From: Methylomonas sp. MK1 | Lineage (GTDB): Bacteria > Pseudomonadota > Gammaproteobacteria > Methylococcales > Methylomonadaceae | DNA: 64,000 nucleotides | Reading direction: 5' to 3' | Assembly: GCF_000365425.1 (NCBI RefSeq) | Contig: NZ_AQOV01000002.1 | Coordinates: forward strand, 868,001-932,000 | Translations under genes and position numbers: made by a program | Shown here: piece after piece, positions 39,085-48,474 of the stretch | Numbering within the stretch: the first letter of the stretch is position 1 | How the letters are laid out: each line of letters starts with the position of its first letter | The notes under the pieces: generated by a model | The model's database searches: none | What the model was told of the DNA's origin: nothing | Seen by the model: the letters and a program-made list of their open reading frames with translations, nothing else

Positions 39085-39645
39085 TTAAGGTGTTACGCGG
39101 TAAAACTGACCGAGCGCCTGGCGTTGCTCTTCCCATTTTTCAGAGTTTGCCGGCCAATGCTTTTTGTCAAAACCCGGTGCTTTTTTTAAGGTGTCTTTAT
39201 CCAGATCAAGGACGTAATAATCTTTAGGGCTAGTCCAATGCAGTGCTCTCCAGGGAATGGCAAACAGCTTGTCGCCCATACCCATGACACCGCCGAAAGA
39301 AACGACTGCATAGACGACTTGTCCCGTCGCCGGATCGATCACCAAGTCCTTAATGTCGCCGAGACCGTCTCCGGTGGTGTTTTTCACTTTGGCACCGGTG
39401 ATCTTGCTGGCTCGGCTGACCTGCTGCATCGACTTATTGGCTTCCTGGGCGCGTTCTACTGCGACTTCCTGGTTGGCTTGATTAAGTTCGGCCTGTTTTT
39501 CTTTGACTTCTTCTTGTTTTTTGCCGAGTTCCTCTTGCTTTTCATGAAGGTCTTTTTGTTTGTCTTTTACGTCATCGGCATAGAGCGGACCTGCCAATGC
39601 CGCACTCAGAACGGACACGGCTACTATAGGAATTAATTTTTTCAT
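39085..39645 (-). CDS. Exported PRC-barrel protein with coiled coil
   Basis: The protein has 186 residues. The signal peptide ([19 protein letters not shown]) is followed by a highly charged coiled coil of [12 protein letters not shown] repeats (about 25-65) and a PRC-barrel domain (about 78-150; [29 protein letters not shown]). It is periplasmic or envelope-associated. PRC-barrel proteins of this kind are often osmotic or envelope stress proteins. The ribosome binding site is GGAGAAC; P9 lies about 80-120 bp upstream. Confidence 0.87.
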   Translation of the reverse strand: MKKLIPIVAVSVLSAALAGPLYADDVKDKQKDLHEKQEELGKKQEEVKEKQAELNQANQEVAVERAQEANKSMQQVSRASKITGAKVKNTTGDGLGDIKDLVIDPATGQVVYAVVSFGGVMGMGDKLFAIPWRALHWTSPKDYYVLDLDKDTLKKAPGFDKKHWPANSEKWEEQRQALGQFYRVTP

Positions 39646-39724
39646 CTTGTTCTCCGGCGTTTTATAAGAATAGTGCTTCGATAGCTTGAATCGGCACCTT
39701 CACAGGTGCTGCAAACTCACTTCA

Positions 39725-39766
39725 ACTTTATCGGACAGCGAAAACATTGTCGGTGCGCTGTCGAAC
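39725..39766 (-). promoter_or_regulatory. P9: class II Crp/Fnr-type promoter of PRC-barrel operon
   Basis: Read leftward: palindrome GTTCG-ACAG-CGCAC (39766-39753), -35 CCGACA, 17-bp spacer, -10 TAAAGT (39730-39725). The predicted leader to 39645 is about 73 nt. It is back to back with P10. Confidence 0.82.
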
Positions 39767-39784
39767 AGACTGGTTTTAGACTGT

Positions 39785-39826
39785 GTACGCTGGCGTACCG
39801 ACCTTATTCCGGTAACTTTGCGCGGA
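39785..39826 (+). promoter_or_regulatory. P10: palindrome with -35 but no good -10
   Basis: Perfect palindrome GTACG-CTGG-CGTAC (39785-39798) then CCGACC. The hexamer at 17 bp is CGCGGA, so this may be a second activator site for P11, 47 bp further on, rather than a promoter itself. Confidence 0.6.
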
Positions 39827-39831
39827 TATAC

Positions 39832-39873
39832 GTGCGCTAGCGTACTGAGTCTGCATGCTCTAAAGGCTAATCT
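39832..39873 (+). promoter_or_regulatory. P11: class II Crp/Fnr-type promoter of the 39975-41229 operon
   Basis: Palindrome GTGCG-CTAG-CGTAC (39832-39845), deviant -35 CTGAGT, 17-bp spacer, -10 TAATCT (39868-39873). The predicted leader to 39975 is about 95 nt. Confidence 0.75.
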
Positions 39874-39974
39874 GAGCTCGGTATTTACTGTCTAGCTTTA
39901 GCGAGGTATTCCAAACGCTGGATATAGTGAAGCCTGAATTACTGTGCACTGCCATTCACAACCGGAGAACTGAC

Positions 39975-40139
39975 ATGAGCCACCAGCCTAAATTTTCAAA
40001 TTCGCCCGAAAAGGCTTCGAATATCGTTGGCACTCAAATCACCGACCCCAGAGGCGATAGCCGGGGAAAAACCGCTGTGTCTATGGTTACTCCGGCCGCT
40101 CATCTTGCCGGGAATACCCCTATCAAGGGTTCTAATTAG
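39975..40139 (+). CDS. Small hydrophilic protein, unknown
   Basis: This 54-residue protein begins MSHQPKFSNSPEKASNIVGT. The start at 39975 has GGAGAACTGAC ahead; the longer frame from 39927 is not supported. It is probably disordered. The next gene starts 8 bp after its stop, so it is the first gene of an operon of small envelope-stress genes under P11. Confidence 0.6.
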   Translation: MSHQPKFSNSPEKASNIVGTQITDPRGDSRGKTAVSMVTPAAHLAGNTPIKGSN

Positions 40140-40147
40140 GAGTGATC

Positions 40148-41095
40148 ATGACAACATTAGAGCAAACTGTTTTGGATGAAAGACCCGATACCACTGCTTC
40201 CGGGGTGTCCTGGGGTTCGATTTTTGCCGGTGCGGCCACGGCGGCGGCGCTGTCCTTAATCCTGCTGATTTTGGGTGTGGGCCTGGGTTTTCCGGCGATT
40301 TCGCCTTGGTCCTATCAGGGCGTCAGTGCAACAGCTATCGGTATTTCCGCGATTCTCTGGCTGAGCTTTGCGCAAATTTTAGCGTCCGGCGTGGGCGGTT
40401 ATCTGGCTGGGCGGCTGCGTGTCAGGTGGGCCAGCGTGCACAGCGACGAAGTGTACTTCCGGGATACGGCTCACGGCTTGCTGGCCTGGGCGATTGCATC
40501 GTTGGTAACGGCAGTGCTATTGGGTACCGTAGCCGGCAATCTTTTGGCAATTGGCGCTTCGGCGAATACTACAGCGGTATCGACCAGCGCCGAACTAGCC
40601 GGTGTTCGTGCGCCTGTCGGTATTCCCAATCTGCCGTCAAAGGGAGCAGATGAGCGTAAGCATACTGGCGATAGCGAGTTCAGTTATTGGGTCGATAGTT
40701 TGTTCCGGTCGGTGCAATCACCCACCGACATGCTGGAAAAGGACCTTGGCTTGGTATGGCGCGAGGCGTCGCGAATTTTTGCCAACGGTCTGCGCTTGAA
40801 TGGTTTGCCGGCGGAAGATCAAAAATACTTGGGACAAGTCGTCGCCAAGCAAACCGGCTTGTCCGGAGCTGATGCCGAAAAGCGCGTGATTAATGTTTTT
40901 ACCAAGGCACAAACTGAGCTGACCAAAACCGAGCAAAGCCTTAAACAGACTGCTGACGATGCAAGAAGATTGGCAGCCTACTCTTCGCTATGGATGGTGG
41001 TGGCGCTGTTGTTAGGTGCGTTTGTGGCAAGTTTGGCTGCGACGTTCGGCGGCAGGCAGCGTGATAGCGAAACCTATGTAGATAGAGACCTTTAG
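40148..41095 (+). CDS. Multi-spanning membrane protein, unknown
   Basis: The protein has 315 residues: hydrophobic segments near residues 20-45 (SIFAGAATAAALSLILLILG), 60-85, 110-140 and a final one at about 280-305. A large soluble loop lies between 150 and 275. The small-residue-rich first helices resemble YrzE/TIGR04086-like membrane proteins found with stress genes, but the match is weak. ATG at 40148 follows AGGAGTGATC; GTG at 40142 is less likely. Confidence 0.7.
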   Translation: MTTLEQTVLDERPDTTASGVSWGSIFAGAATAAALSLILLILGVGLGFPAISPWSYQGVSATAIGISAILWLSFAQILASGVGGYLAGRLRVRWASVHSDEVYFRDTAHGLLAWAIASLVTAVLLGTVAGNLLAIGASANTTAVSTSAELAGVRAPVGIPNLPSKGADERKHTGDSEFSYWVDSLFRSVQSPTDMLEKDLGLVWREASRIFANGLRLNGLPAEDQKYLGQVVAKQTGLSGADAEKRVINVFTKAQTELTKTEQSLKQTADDARRLAAYSSLWMVVALLLGAFVASLAATFGGRQRDSETYVDRDL

Positions 41096-41151
41096 CTGAT
41101 GGCTGGCACGCTATTCATAACATCGTTTAACTCAAAACCAGGAGACTAACC

Positions 41152-41229
41152 ATGCGCTCGCTTTTACTGTTATTGCTGGGTATACCCATTCCAATCATTA
41201 TTTTGATTGCTTTACTGACCCATTTTTGA
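41152..41229 (+). CDS. 25-residue hydrophobic membrane peptide
   Basis: A 26-codon frame (MRSLLLLLLGIPIP then IIILIALLTHF and stop) sits 57 bp after the preceding membrane-protein gene, with a textbook ribosome binding site (CAGGAGACTAACC). It is a single transmembrane helix with a Pro kink. A stem-loop at 41241-41261 closes the operon. It is too short for routine gene callers. I infer a small membrane protein, possibly acting on the upstream protein or as a membrane-stress peptide. Confidence 0.65.
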   Translation: MRSLLLLLLGIPIPIIILIALLTHF

Positions 41230-41240
41230 CCGAAAAGAAA

Positions 41241-41261
41241 CCGCGTTGTTTGGCAACGCGG
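41241..41261 (+). terminator. Hairpin after small membrane peptide gene
   Basis: CCGCGTTG, loop TTTGG, CAACGCGG is a perfect 8-bp stem. It is followed by only a weak T tract. It probably ends the P11 operon. Confidence 0.6.
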
Positions 41262-41318
41262 CAGTCTTGGTGTCAATTTGCGCTAAGCGGCAACGCATAT
41301 ACAATGCTTTTTTACTAT

Positions 41319-41549
41319 TTAACGGCAGCGCAACAAGCTACTCAGCAGAAAGCCGGCCGCTGCCGCAATGCCCAAAGCGGTTATCGGGTTGTCGCGGATA
41401 TAGCGGCGGCTATTTTTCATCAGTTTTTTTTCGGCATCCATCAACTCGTCGCGCGTTTCCGCAAGTGTCTCCGCCGTATTGGCGGCAACATCGGCAAGCT
41501 TATCGTAAGTTTCATGTGCGTAATTTGAGGCTTTGTCCAGGGTGTCCAT
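41319..41549 (-). CDS. DUF883 (YqjD/ElaB-like) membrane-anchored protein
   Basis: The protein has 76 residues: a long amphipathic helix (AHETYDKLADVAANTAETLA) and a C-terminal membrane helix after the family hallmark IRDNPITALGIAAAAGFLL. Relatives YqjD and ElaB tether ribosomes to the inner membrane in stationary phase. The ribosome binding site AGGAAACTCTG precedes 41549, and P12 lies 50-90 bp upstream. Confidence 0.85.
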   Translation of the reverse strand: MDTLDKASNYAHETYDKLADVAANTAETLAETRDELMDAEKKLMKNSRRYIRDNPITALGIAAAAGFLLSSLLRCR

Positions 41550-41598
41550 CAGAGTTTCCTATTGCAGAGAGCCTTATGTCAATCAGGCTTGAGCCTCG

Positions 41599-41640
41599 AA
41601 TATACCGCTTCGTACCACAGCGGTCTGTTCGACTGCGTAC
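41599..41640 (-). promoter_or_regulatory. P12: class II Crp/Fnr-type promoter of DUF883 gene
   Basis: Read leftward: palindrome GTACG-CAGT-CGAAC (41640-41627), -35 CAGACC, 17-bp spacer, -10 TATATT (41604-41599). The predicted leader to 41549 is about 43 nt. Confidence 0.82.
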
Positions 41641-41696
41641 ATATTGCCGGTTTATAGCAACGCTAAACCTGAGTAACAGAAGTGGCGATATCAACT

Positions 41697-42120
41697 ATGA
41701 CTAATACCTTAAAAAACTTCCCCATCGTTTGTGTTGGCGGCTCGGCTGGCGGGTTGGATGCCTATATTCGGCTATTGCAAAATCTCCCGTCCGACATGGG
41801 CGTTGCTATTGTCATCGTCAATCACATCATCATTATGCCGACCCAGCTCCATGAAGTGCTGCCGCGCTAAACCAAGATGCCGATCGAATTAATCACGGAA
41901 AGATTACAAATCACCGCTAACCGCGTGTTCATCCGCGCTATGCGGCATCAAAGAAGTAGGCGGTATCACTATTGCACAGACGCTTGATACGGCGATTCAG
42001 CCAGACATGCCAGAGAGTGCCATCGCCAGCGGCTGTATCGATTTTGTGTTGTCGCCGGAAAATATTGCTAAAGAAATTGTCCGCATCGCCGGCGCTGCCG
42101 CAAGTGGCTGCGTCGTTTAG
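41697..42120 (+). pseudogene. CheB-type methylesterase remnant
   Basis: The start resembles the CheB active-site region (VCVGGSAGGLDAYIRLLQNL, VIVNHIIIMPTQL). A TAA at 41868 then ends the frame. CheB-like sequence resumes (MPIELITERLQITANRVFI), then jumps in another frame to the family C-terminus (KEVGGITIAQTLDTA, DMPESAIASGCIDFVLSPEN) ending at 42120. Nonsense, frameshift and an internal deletion of roughly 60-80 codons make it dead. It is probably a relic of a second CheB or CheB-CheR gene. Confidence 0.8.
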
Positions 42121-42281
42121 GATTCAAAAAAATGGTTGTTTAGCCCTACCTAATTTATACCTTTTGCACTTCAAATACTGGCACATCTGCTCCCTCGCCG
42201 GAGAGGGTCGGGGTGAGGGGGCAAAAGCGAAATTTGAAGTGCGATGCCTATATCCGTGTTGCCGAAGCTAGTCGGTTTGGT

Positions 42282-44873
42282 TCATATCGAGCGATGACCG
42301 ACGCGTTGCGGCTTGCCGTGTTTTTTATGCCAGCTGTAAAAACCTCTTTTGGCGAGTTCCACCACGAACAGATAAGAGACCGCCATCGCCGCCAGGATTA
42401 AATAAAACTGGGCCGGTGGGGGAACAAAGCCGAAGTAACTGCCTAGTGGGGTAAAAGGCAGGATGGCGCCAATCAACGCAATCGACAGCGAGGTGGCGAC
42501 CAGCAACGGATGCGCGCGGCTTTTGAACGGGTTACCGCGAGTACGGATAATGAAAATGACCAGCACTTGGGTACACAGGGATTCGACGAACCAACCGGTT
42601 TGGAATAAGGCTTCGTCGGCTTTCAATATCGTCAATAGAATGTAAAAGGTCAAAAAATCGAACGCTGAACTGATTGGGCCAATCACCAGCATGAAATTGC
42701 GGATGAAGTTCATGTCCAATACCCGTGGAGTACGCAGTTCTTCCGCATCGACCTGATCCAAAGGAATCGGCACTTCGGAGACGTCGTAGAGAATGTTGTT
42801 CAGCAAAATTTGGGTCGGCAGCATCGGCAAGAAGGGTAGAAATAGCGCGGCGCCAGCCATGCTGAACATATTGCCGAAATTGGAGCTGGTGCCCATCATG
42901 ATGTATTTCAAAATATTGCCGAAAGTACGTCGGCCTTCCAGCACGCCGTCATGCAAAACTTGTAAATCCTGATCCAGCAAAATCATATCGGCCGCCTCCT
43001 TGGCAACGTCGACCGCAGAATCCACCGACAAGCCGACATCGGCTGAATGCAGGGATGGTGCATCGTTGATGCCGTCACCCAAATAACCGACTACATGGCC
43101 GCGCGCTTTTAGTGCCAGGATGACACGGTCTTTTTGCGCCGGATTGACCCGACAAAATAGATTGGCTTTTTCGACGCGGATACGCAAAGCGTGATCGTCC
43201 ATGGCGGCGATGTCTTTGCCCATCAGTACGCCGATGACCGGAATATTTAACTGCGCGCAGACGTGTTGGGTCACCAGATCACTGTCGCCGGTAACGATCT
43301 TGACGGTCACACCACTGTTTTTTAATGCCGCTAGCGCAGCGCCGGCGCTTTGTTTCGGCGGATCAAGGAAGCCGGCAAAGCCGGCAAAGATCAACTCGCT
43401 TTCGTCGCCAACTACCGCATGCGGATGATCTTGCGGCACTTCGCGCCAGGCGATGCCCAACACCCGGAAGCCTTCCCGCTCCAGCGCGTTGTGTTGTTCG
43501 TGGATCCTGGCTCGACTGGCGGGATCGAGCGGCACTTGCACGTCGCTGCCTTGCTGTTCGTAGTGGGTGCAGAGGGTGATGATTTCTTCGGACGCGCCTT
43601 TCACCACCAGCAAGCGGCCATTGCCCTTATCCAGCAACACCGATACCCGCCGCCGCTCGAAATCGAAGGGTACTTCGTCGATTTTTTGCCAAGCGCTGAC
43701 ATCGATGGATTCATGTGCGAGGATGGCCTCGTCCAGCGGGCTTTTCAGACCGGTTTCGAAGAAACTGTTCAGATAAGCCAGTTCCAGCACTCGCGCACTG
43801 GGTTGGCCTTGCGGATCGACGTGTTGTTCCAAACGAATTTTTGCTTCGGTTAAGGTGCCGGTTTTATCGGTACATAGCACATCCATCGAGCCCAGGTTTT
43901 GGATCGCTGCCAGGCGTTTGACGATCACCCGCTTTTCGGCCATGTGCATCGCGCCGCGTGAAAGTGTGACCGAAACCACCATCGGCAGCAGTTCCGGCGT
44001 CAAACCCACCGCCAGAGCTACAGCAAACAAAAAAGATTCTAGCCAGGGTTTGCCCAAATAAGCATTCACCAATAACACGAACAATACCAGCAAAACCGTT
44101 AGCCGCATGATCAACAAGCCAAAACGATGAGTGCCCACTTCAAACGCGGTCGCCGGCGGTTTACTGGTCAGGCTATCGGCGATAGCGCCGATCGCGGTAA
44201 CCGTGCCGGTTTTAATCACCCGCATTTTGCCGCTGCCGCTAATGACTGTGGTGCCCATGAACACCGCATTGCTGGCATCTTGAATATCGGTGGCATCGGC
44301 GGGTAACTCGCCTGGGTGTTTTTCGATCGGGTAGGCTTCGCCGGTTAACAAAGCCTGTTTGACGAACAGGTCGCAGGCCTCCATCAGCAAGCCGTCCGCC
44401 GGCACCATATCGCCAGCCGAGAGCAGGGCGACATCGCCGGGAACCACGTCGGTCACCGGCACATCGATAGGTTTGCCATCGCGTATTACCCTGGCTTTCA
44501 CCGAAACCGAATGCCGCAAACTTTCCGCAGCCTTGCCAGCCCGGTGTTCCTGGACAAAATCCAGGGTAACGCTGAACAGCACCATGATGCTGATGATCAC
44601 AAAGTTGGTAAGCTCGCCGGTGAATGCAGAAATTGCGCTGGCGACCAATAACAAAATCACCAGCGGATTCTTGAAGCGCGCCAGAAATTGCAACAGTAAT
44701 GCCTGTTGCTGATGATCGCGGAACAGATTGGGACCGCACTCGGCCAATTTTGCACTGGCTTCGGCACTCGATAAACCACCCATGTCGTTAGCGCGCGCGG
44801 TGCGCAGTTGCGAAGGTGACTGTAGCCACCAAATTTCGGTATCGGCTTTAACTTTGTCGTTAGATTTTTTCAT
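42282..44873 (-). CDS. mgtA: Magnesium-importing P-type ATPase
   Basis: This 863-residue P-type (IIIB) ATPase has the actuator loop LLTGEAYPIEKH, the phosphorylation motif VLCTDKTGTLT with its catalytic Asp, the nucleotide-binding KGASEEII and the hinge GYLGDGINDAPSLH. The membrane segments follow the MgtA/MgtB pattern, including a C-terminal bundle beginning NFIRNFMLVIGPISSAFDFL. It imports Mg2+ across the inner membrane with the electrochemical gradient. The usual length is about 890-900. No Mg-sensing leader is recognisable in the 257 bp upstream, which hold a repeat instead. Confidence 0.92.
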   Translation of the reverse strand: MKKSNDKVKADTEIWWLQSPSQLRTARANDMGGLSSAEASAKLAECGPNLFRDHQQQALLLQFLARFKNPLVILLLVASAISAFTGELTNFVIISIMVLFSVTLDFVQEHRAGKAAESLRHSVSVKARVIRDGKPIDVPVTDVVPGDVALLSAGDMVPADGLLMEACDLFVKQALLTGEAYPIEKHPGELPADATDIQDASNAVFMGTTVISGSGKMRVIKTGTVTAIGAIADSLTSKPPATAFEVGTHRFGLLIMRLTVLLVLFVLLVNAYLGKPWLESFLFAVALAVGLTPELLPMVVSVTLSRGAMHMAEKRVIVKRLAAIQNLGSMDVLCTDKTGTLTEAKIRLEQHVDPQGQPSARVLELAYLNSFFETGLKSPLDEAILAHESIDVSAWQKIDEVPFDFERRRVSVLLDKGNGRLLVVKGASEEIITLCTHYEQQGSDVQVPLDPASRARIHEQHNALEREGFRVLGIAWREVPQDHPHAVVGDESELIFAGFAGFLDPPKQSAGAALAALKNSGVTVKIVTGDSDLVTQHVCAQLNIPVIGVLMGKDIAAMDDHALRIRVEKANLFCRVNPAQKDRVILALKARGHVVGYLGDGINDAPSLHSADVGLSVDSAVDVAKEAADMILLDQDLQVLHDGVLEGRRTFGNILKYIMMGTSSNFGNMFSMAGAALFLPFLPMLPTQILLNNILYDVSEVPIPLDQVDAEELRTPRVLDMNFIRNFMLVIGPISSAFDFLTFYILLTILKADEALFQTGWFVESLCTQVLVIFIIRTRGNPFKSRAHPLLVATSLSIALIGAILPFTPLGSYFGFVPPPAQFYLILAAMAVSYLFVVELAKRGFYSWHKKHGKPQRVGHRSI

Positions 44874-44967
44874 AGGCTGCTCGATAGTTGGCTCGGTTAA
44901 AAGGATCGATAAATATCAAAGAAATTTCCTTCTCTCCTTACTGTGATATGCCATTTAAATAGGTCTA

Positions 44968-45051
44968 TTCCCCTCTTTGGAAAAGAGGGGTTAGGGGGAG
45001 ATTTTCTGAATAAATCCCCCTCGATCCCCCTTTTACAAAGGGGGAAGGTGC
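44968..45051. repeat. Extragenic palindromic repeat
   Basis: Nested inverted repeats: CCCCTCTTTGGAAAAGAGGGG, then TTAGGGGGAGATTT pairing with AAATCCCCCTCGA, then CCCCCTTTTACAAAGGGGG. This is a widespread bacterial intergenic element. It sits upstream of mgtA and downstream of the histidine phosphatase gene and may terminate transcription. Confidence 0.75.
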
Positions 45052-45130
45052 CTTAATTTAAAGCCATTGATCGTCCGGGAATCTTTACTGGTTTCTTCGA
45101 TGTAAATCAGCAATTGGCGGTGACGGCAAA

Positions 45131-45769
45131 TCAAGTCCCAGCCCGTTGTCGCAAATTCTCGGGCAAATGATTGCGGTCGCCCAGCACTTCCAGCATCGGC
45201 CCGTATTCAGTGAACTTGATAATGCTTACCGAAGCGGCGAGCGCATTGATACGATCCCGATAACGCCCCAAATCGATGCCCAATAAGCTGCACAACAAAA
45301 TACGGATCGTTGCCTTGTGTGACACCAACAGCACATTACCGGTTTTGTATTGGGTTTGGATTTCGGTGATGACCGGCAGGGCGCGGGCGGCGATTTGCAT
45401 GGCCGTTTCGCCTCCGGTGGGAGGATTCCAGGCCGGATCGGTTTGCCAGCGCAGGTAGTCCTGCGCATGGTGCTGATTGACATAGTCTTGTTCCTGGTCC
45501 TCCCAGGCACCGTAGCTGATTTCCCTTAAGCCCGCACGGAATTGCATGGTCAGACTCAATGCATCGCACAAGGGCTGCGCGGTGGCGATAGCGCGTTGCA
45601 TTGGGCTGACGAAGACATCGCTCCAGGTAAGCGAGCGATAGGCATCGGCAAAGGCTTGCGCCATTGCCTTGCCCTCAGCCGTCAAATCCGGGTCCAGCGA
45701 TCCGCAAAACGCGCCGCGTTGGCTGTATGCGGTCTCGCCGTGGCGCAGCAAATAGATCTTCAAGCTCAT
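45131..45769 (-). CDS. Histidine phosphatase (phosphoglycerate-mutase-like)
   Basis: This 212-residue enzyme has the catalytic LLRHGETAYS (phospho-His at about residue 10), SPMQRAIATAQ, the Glu-containing LREISYGAWEDQ and the second His in LLVSHKATIRI. It could be a cofactor-independent sugar-phosphate phosphatase of the GpmB/CobC type. It starts 7 bp after the phosphoketolase gene in the same direction, so a role in the phosphoketolase or pentose-phosphate route is likely. The substrate is not identifiable by eye. Confidence 0.88.
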   Translation of the reverse strand: MSLKIYLLRHGETAYSQRGAFCGSLDPDLTAEGKAMAQAFADAYRSLTWSDVFVSPMQRAIATAQPLCDALSLTMQFRAGLREISYGAWEDQEQDYVNQHHAQDYLRWQTDPAWNPPTGGETAMQIAARALPVITEIQTQYKTGNVLLVSHKATIRILLCSLLGIDLGRYRDRINALAASVSIIKFTEYGPMLEVLGDRNHLPENLRQRAGT

Positions 45770-45776
45770 AGTCGCC

Positions 45777-48170
45777 TCAATACGGCCAATGCCATTGATC
45801 GTCTTCCGGACGGTCTATACCGTTTTGGTAAGCATAATTTCGGCAGTCGATTTGCCGGTCGCGCAGCTTTTCTTTGACGTGCGCACCCGACACTTGCAGA
45901 GCCGGAATCCGGTCTATCGCATCGATAGCCAGGCTAAAACGGTCGGTTTCGTTTTGGATTGCCAGTTCCAGCGGGGTGTTGATGCTGCCTTTTTCCTTAT
46001 AGCCGCGCACATGCATATTGGCGTGATTGTGACGCCGATAGGCCAGTCTGTGAATCAGCCACGGATAACCGTGGAAATTAAATATCACCGGTTTATTGAC
46101 GGTAAACAGGCTGTCAAAATCCCGATCCGACAGACCGTGCGGATGCTCGCTGGCGGGCACCAATTTGTAGAGATCGACCACGTTGATGAAACGAATTTTC
46201 AGTTGTGGAAAGTGCTCGCGCAGCAATACGACCGCCGCCAAGGCTTCCTTGGTCGGAATGTCGCCGGCGCTGGCCATCACCAGGTCCGGTTCGGCACCAT
46301 CGTCGTTACTGGCCCATTCCCAGATGCCTATGCCCTTGGTGCAATGTTTGATCGCTGCGTCCATATCCAGGTATTGCAGATGCTTTTGTTTGTCGCAGAC
46401 AATTACATTGATGTAGTCGGTGCTTTGCAGGCAATGGTTGGCCACAGACAGCAGGCAGTTCACATCGGGCGGCAAATAAATACGCGTCACAGAGGGGCTT
46501 TTGTTGACCACCAGATCCAGAAAACCGGGATCTTGATGGGTAAAACCGTTGTGATCCTGGCGCCAGACCGTCGAGGTAATCAACAAATTCAACGAGGACA
46601 CCGGCGCGCGCCAGGATACGGCCTTGGACATCGCCAGCCATTTGGCATGCTGGTTGAACATCGAATCGATCACATGCACAAAGGCTTCGTAGGACGAAAA
46701 AAAACCATGCCGACCGGTCAATAAATAGCCTTCCAGCCAGCCTTCCAGGGTATGTTCGGAGAGCATTTCCATCACCCGGCCATCCGTCGCCAGTTCACCG
46801 CCGTCGGCATCTTCCGGCAGGTAATCAGCCAGCCAGGTTTTTTTGCTGGCTTTGTAAACATCATCCAACTTGTTAGAGCTATTTTCGTCGGGCCCGAATA
46901 CCCGAAAGTTATGCATATTGGCGCTCATAATGTCGCGTAGAAATTTACCCAGCGGTCGAGTATTTTCCGCCGACACTTTGCCGCGGCCATCCAAGGCCAA
47001 GGCATAATCTTGAAAATCCGGCATCCGTAACGCTTTACGCAACAGGCCACCGTTGGCGTGCGGATTGGCGCTCATCCTGCGGTTACCGGTTGGCGCTAGG
47101 GCTTTAAGTGCCGGAATCAATTTGCCGTTACTATCGAACAGTTCTTCCGGTTTGTAACTGTGCAGCCAATCCGACAATAGCTGCATATGCCCCGGATTGT
47201 CTTTCACGCCGGCCAGCGGCACTTGGTGGGCGCGCCAGAAGGCTTCCACTTTATGTCCGTCAACTTCTTTCGGTCCGGTCCAGCCTTTCGGGCTGCGCAG
47301 GATAATCATCGGCCAGTGCGGACGGGTAGGAATACCGCTCGTACGGGCTTCCTGTTGGATTCTCCGAATCTCCAGCACACACGTTTCCATCACCCCGGCC
47401 ATCAATTGGTGCATGGTTTCCGGATCGCTACCTTCCACGAAGTAGGGCGTATAGCCATAGCCGCGAAACAACTGTTCCAGCTCTTCATGGGGAATTCGGG
47501 ATAGCAAGGTCGGATTGTTAATTTTGTAACCGTTCAGATGCAGGATGGGCAGCACCGCGCCATCACGGATCGGATTCAGGAATTTATTGGAGTGCCAGGA
47601 CGTCGCCAGTGGTCCGGTCTCGGCTTCGCCGTCGCCAACCGCCACTGCTACCAACAAATCCGGATTGTCGTAAGCGGCGCCGTAAGCGTGGGAAATACTG
47701 TAGCCCAGCTCGCCACCTTCATGGATCGAGCCCGGTGTCTCCGGCGTGCAATGGCTGCCGATGCCGCCGGGAAAGGAAAATTCTTTAAAAAACTGCAACA
47801 AACCTTCTTCGTCTTCACCCTTGTTCGGATAAATCTCGGCATAAGTCCCTTCCAGATACACCGGTGCCAATACGCCGGGTGCGCCGTGGCCGGGGCCGGC
47901 CAGGAAAATCGCATTCAAATCGTATTGTTTAATCAGCCGGTTCAGATGGACATACATAAAACTCAAGCCGGGACTGGAACCCCAGTGGCCCAGTAGTCGG
48001 TTTTTAATGTGATCCGGTTTAAGAGGTTCTTTCAGCAAAGGGTTATCGCGGAGGTAAATCATGCCTGCGGCTAAATAATTACAGGCCTGCCAATAGGCGT
48101 TGATGTTGCTTAGCTCTTCATGGCTTAGAGGTGCAGTGTTCGATGTCGTAATCGTAGTCTTAGTCGTCAT
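45777..48170 (-). CDS. xfp: Xylulose-5-phosphate/fructose-6-phosphate phosphoketolase
   Basis: This 797-residue ThDP enzyme shows the family's first signature region ([20 protein letters not shown], about 65-84), the conserved GPGHGAPG, the ThDP motif [20 protein letters not shown] and the C-terminal [18 protein letters not shown]. Length matches the usual 790-800. It splits xylulose-5-P (or fructose-6-P) with phosphate into acetyl-phosphate and an aldose phosphate, giving methanotrophs a direct route from formaldehyde-derived sugars to acetyl units. It forms an operon with the downstream histidine phosphatase. Confidence 0.95.
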   Translation of the reverse strand: MTTKTTITTSNTAPLSHEELSNINAYWQACNYLAAGMIYLRDNPLLKEPLKPDHIKNRLLGHWGSSPGLSFMYVHLNRLIKQYDLNAIFLAGPGHGAPGVLAPVYLEGTYAEIYPNKGEDEEGLLQFFKEFSFPGGIGSHCTPETPGSIHEGGELGYSISHAYGAAYDNPDLLVAVAVGDGEAETGPLATSWHSNKFLNPIRDGAVLPILHLNGYKINNPTLLSRIPHEELEQLFRGYGYTPYFVEGSDPETMHQLMAGVMETCVLEIRRIQQEARTSGIPTRPHWPMIILRSPKGWTGPKEVDGHKVEAFWRAHQVPLAGVKDNPGHMQLLSDWLHSYKPEELFDSNGKLIPALKALAPTGNRRMSANPHANGGLLRKALRMPDFQDYALALDGRGKVSAENTRPLGKFLRDIMSANMHNFRVFGPDENSSNKLDDVYKASKKTWLADYLPEDADGGELATDGRVMEMLSEHTLEGWLEGYLLTGRHGFFSSYEAFVHVIDSMFNQHAKWLAMSKAVSWRAPVSSLNLLITSTVWRQDHNGFTHQDPGFLDLVVNKSPSVTRIYLPPDVNCLLSVANHCLQSTDYINVIVCDKQKHLQYLDMDAAIKHCTKGIGIWEWASNDDGAEPDLVMASAGDIPTKEALAAVVLLREHFPQLKIRFINVVDLYKLVPASEHPHGLSDRDFDSLFTVNKPVIFNFHGYPWLIHRLAYRRHNHANMHVRGYKEKGSINTPLELAIQNETDRFSLAIDAIDRIPALQVSGAHVKEKLRDRQIDCRNYAYQNGIDRPEDDQWHWPY

Positions 48171-48194
48171 GTGCCAGATCCCTTATATGGTTGA

Positions 48195-48208
48195 GTCGCT
48201 ATCGCGAC
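48195..48208. promoter_or_regulatory. 5-4-5 palindrome upstream of phosphoketolase
   Basis: GTCGC-TATC-GCGAC is a perfect 14-bp palindrome 25 bp before the phosphoketolase start. It has the same spacing geometry as the P-type palindromes but a different sequence, and no -35/-10 is placed in register. A repressor operator is possible. Confidence 0.3.
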
Positions 48209-48224
48209 AGATTATTTATATGTC

Positions 48225-48450
48225 GGTTCGCGGACCGACAACCGCGATACTTTCTTTTGCGTGGCCAAAAGAAAGTATCCAAAGAAAAGGCCACCCGGAA
48301 TTCCGCCTTAATCCTGTGCTTCTCGCTTTTGGCGAGGGTTTTCGAAGGGCCATCCCTGGCCCTGCGAAAACGAGCGGCATCCTTGCCGCTCCCCTGCGGG
48401 CCATTCTCGCTAAAAGCTGCGATGCTCGGGGCGGAATAACGGGAAAAACC
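48225..48450 (+). repeat. Dispersed extragenic repeat, copy 1
   Basis: The stretch TTTTGCGTGGCCAAAAGAAA through CCACCCGGAATTCCGCC, CTTCTCGCTTTTGGCGAGGG, CCATCCCTGGCCCT and AGCTGCGATGCTCGGGGCGG recurs at 49730-49955 in the same orientation. Internal inverted repeats (TTTTGGCGAGGG near the left, CTCGCTAAAAGC near the right) suggest a structured element. It fills most of the gap between phosphoketolase and the ABC-2 permease gene. Confidence 0.85.
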
Positions 48451-48474
48451 CCGTCGCTTCCGCGACACTTATCC

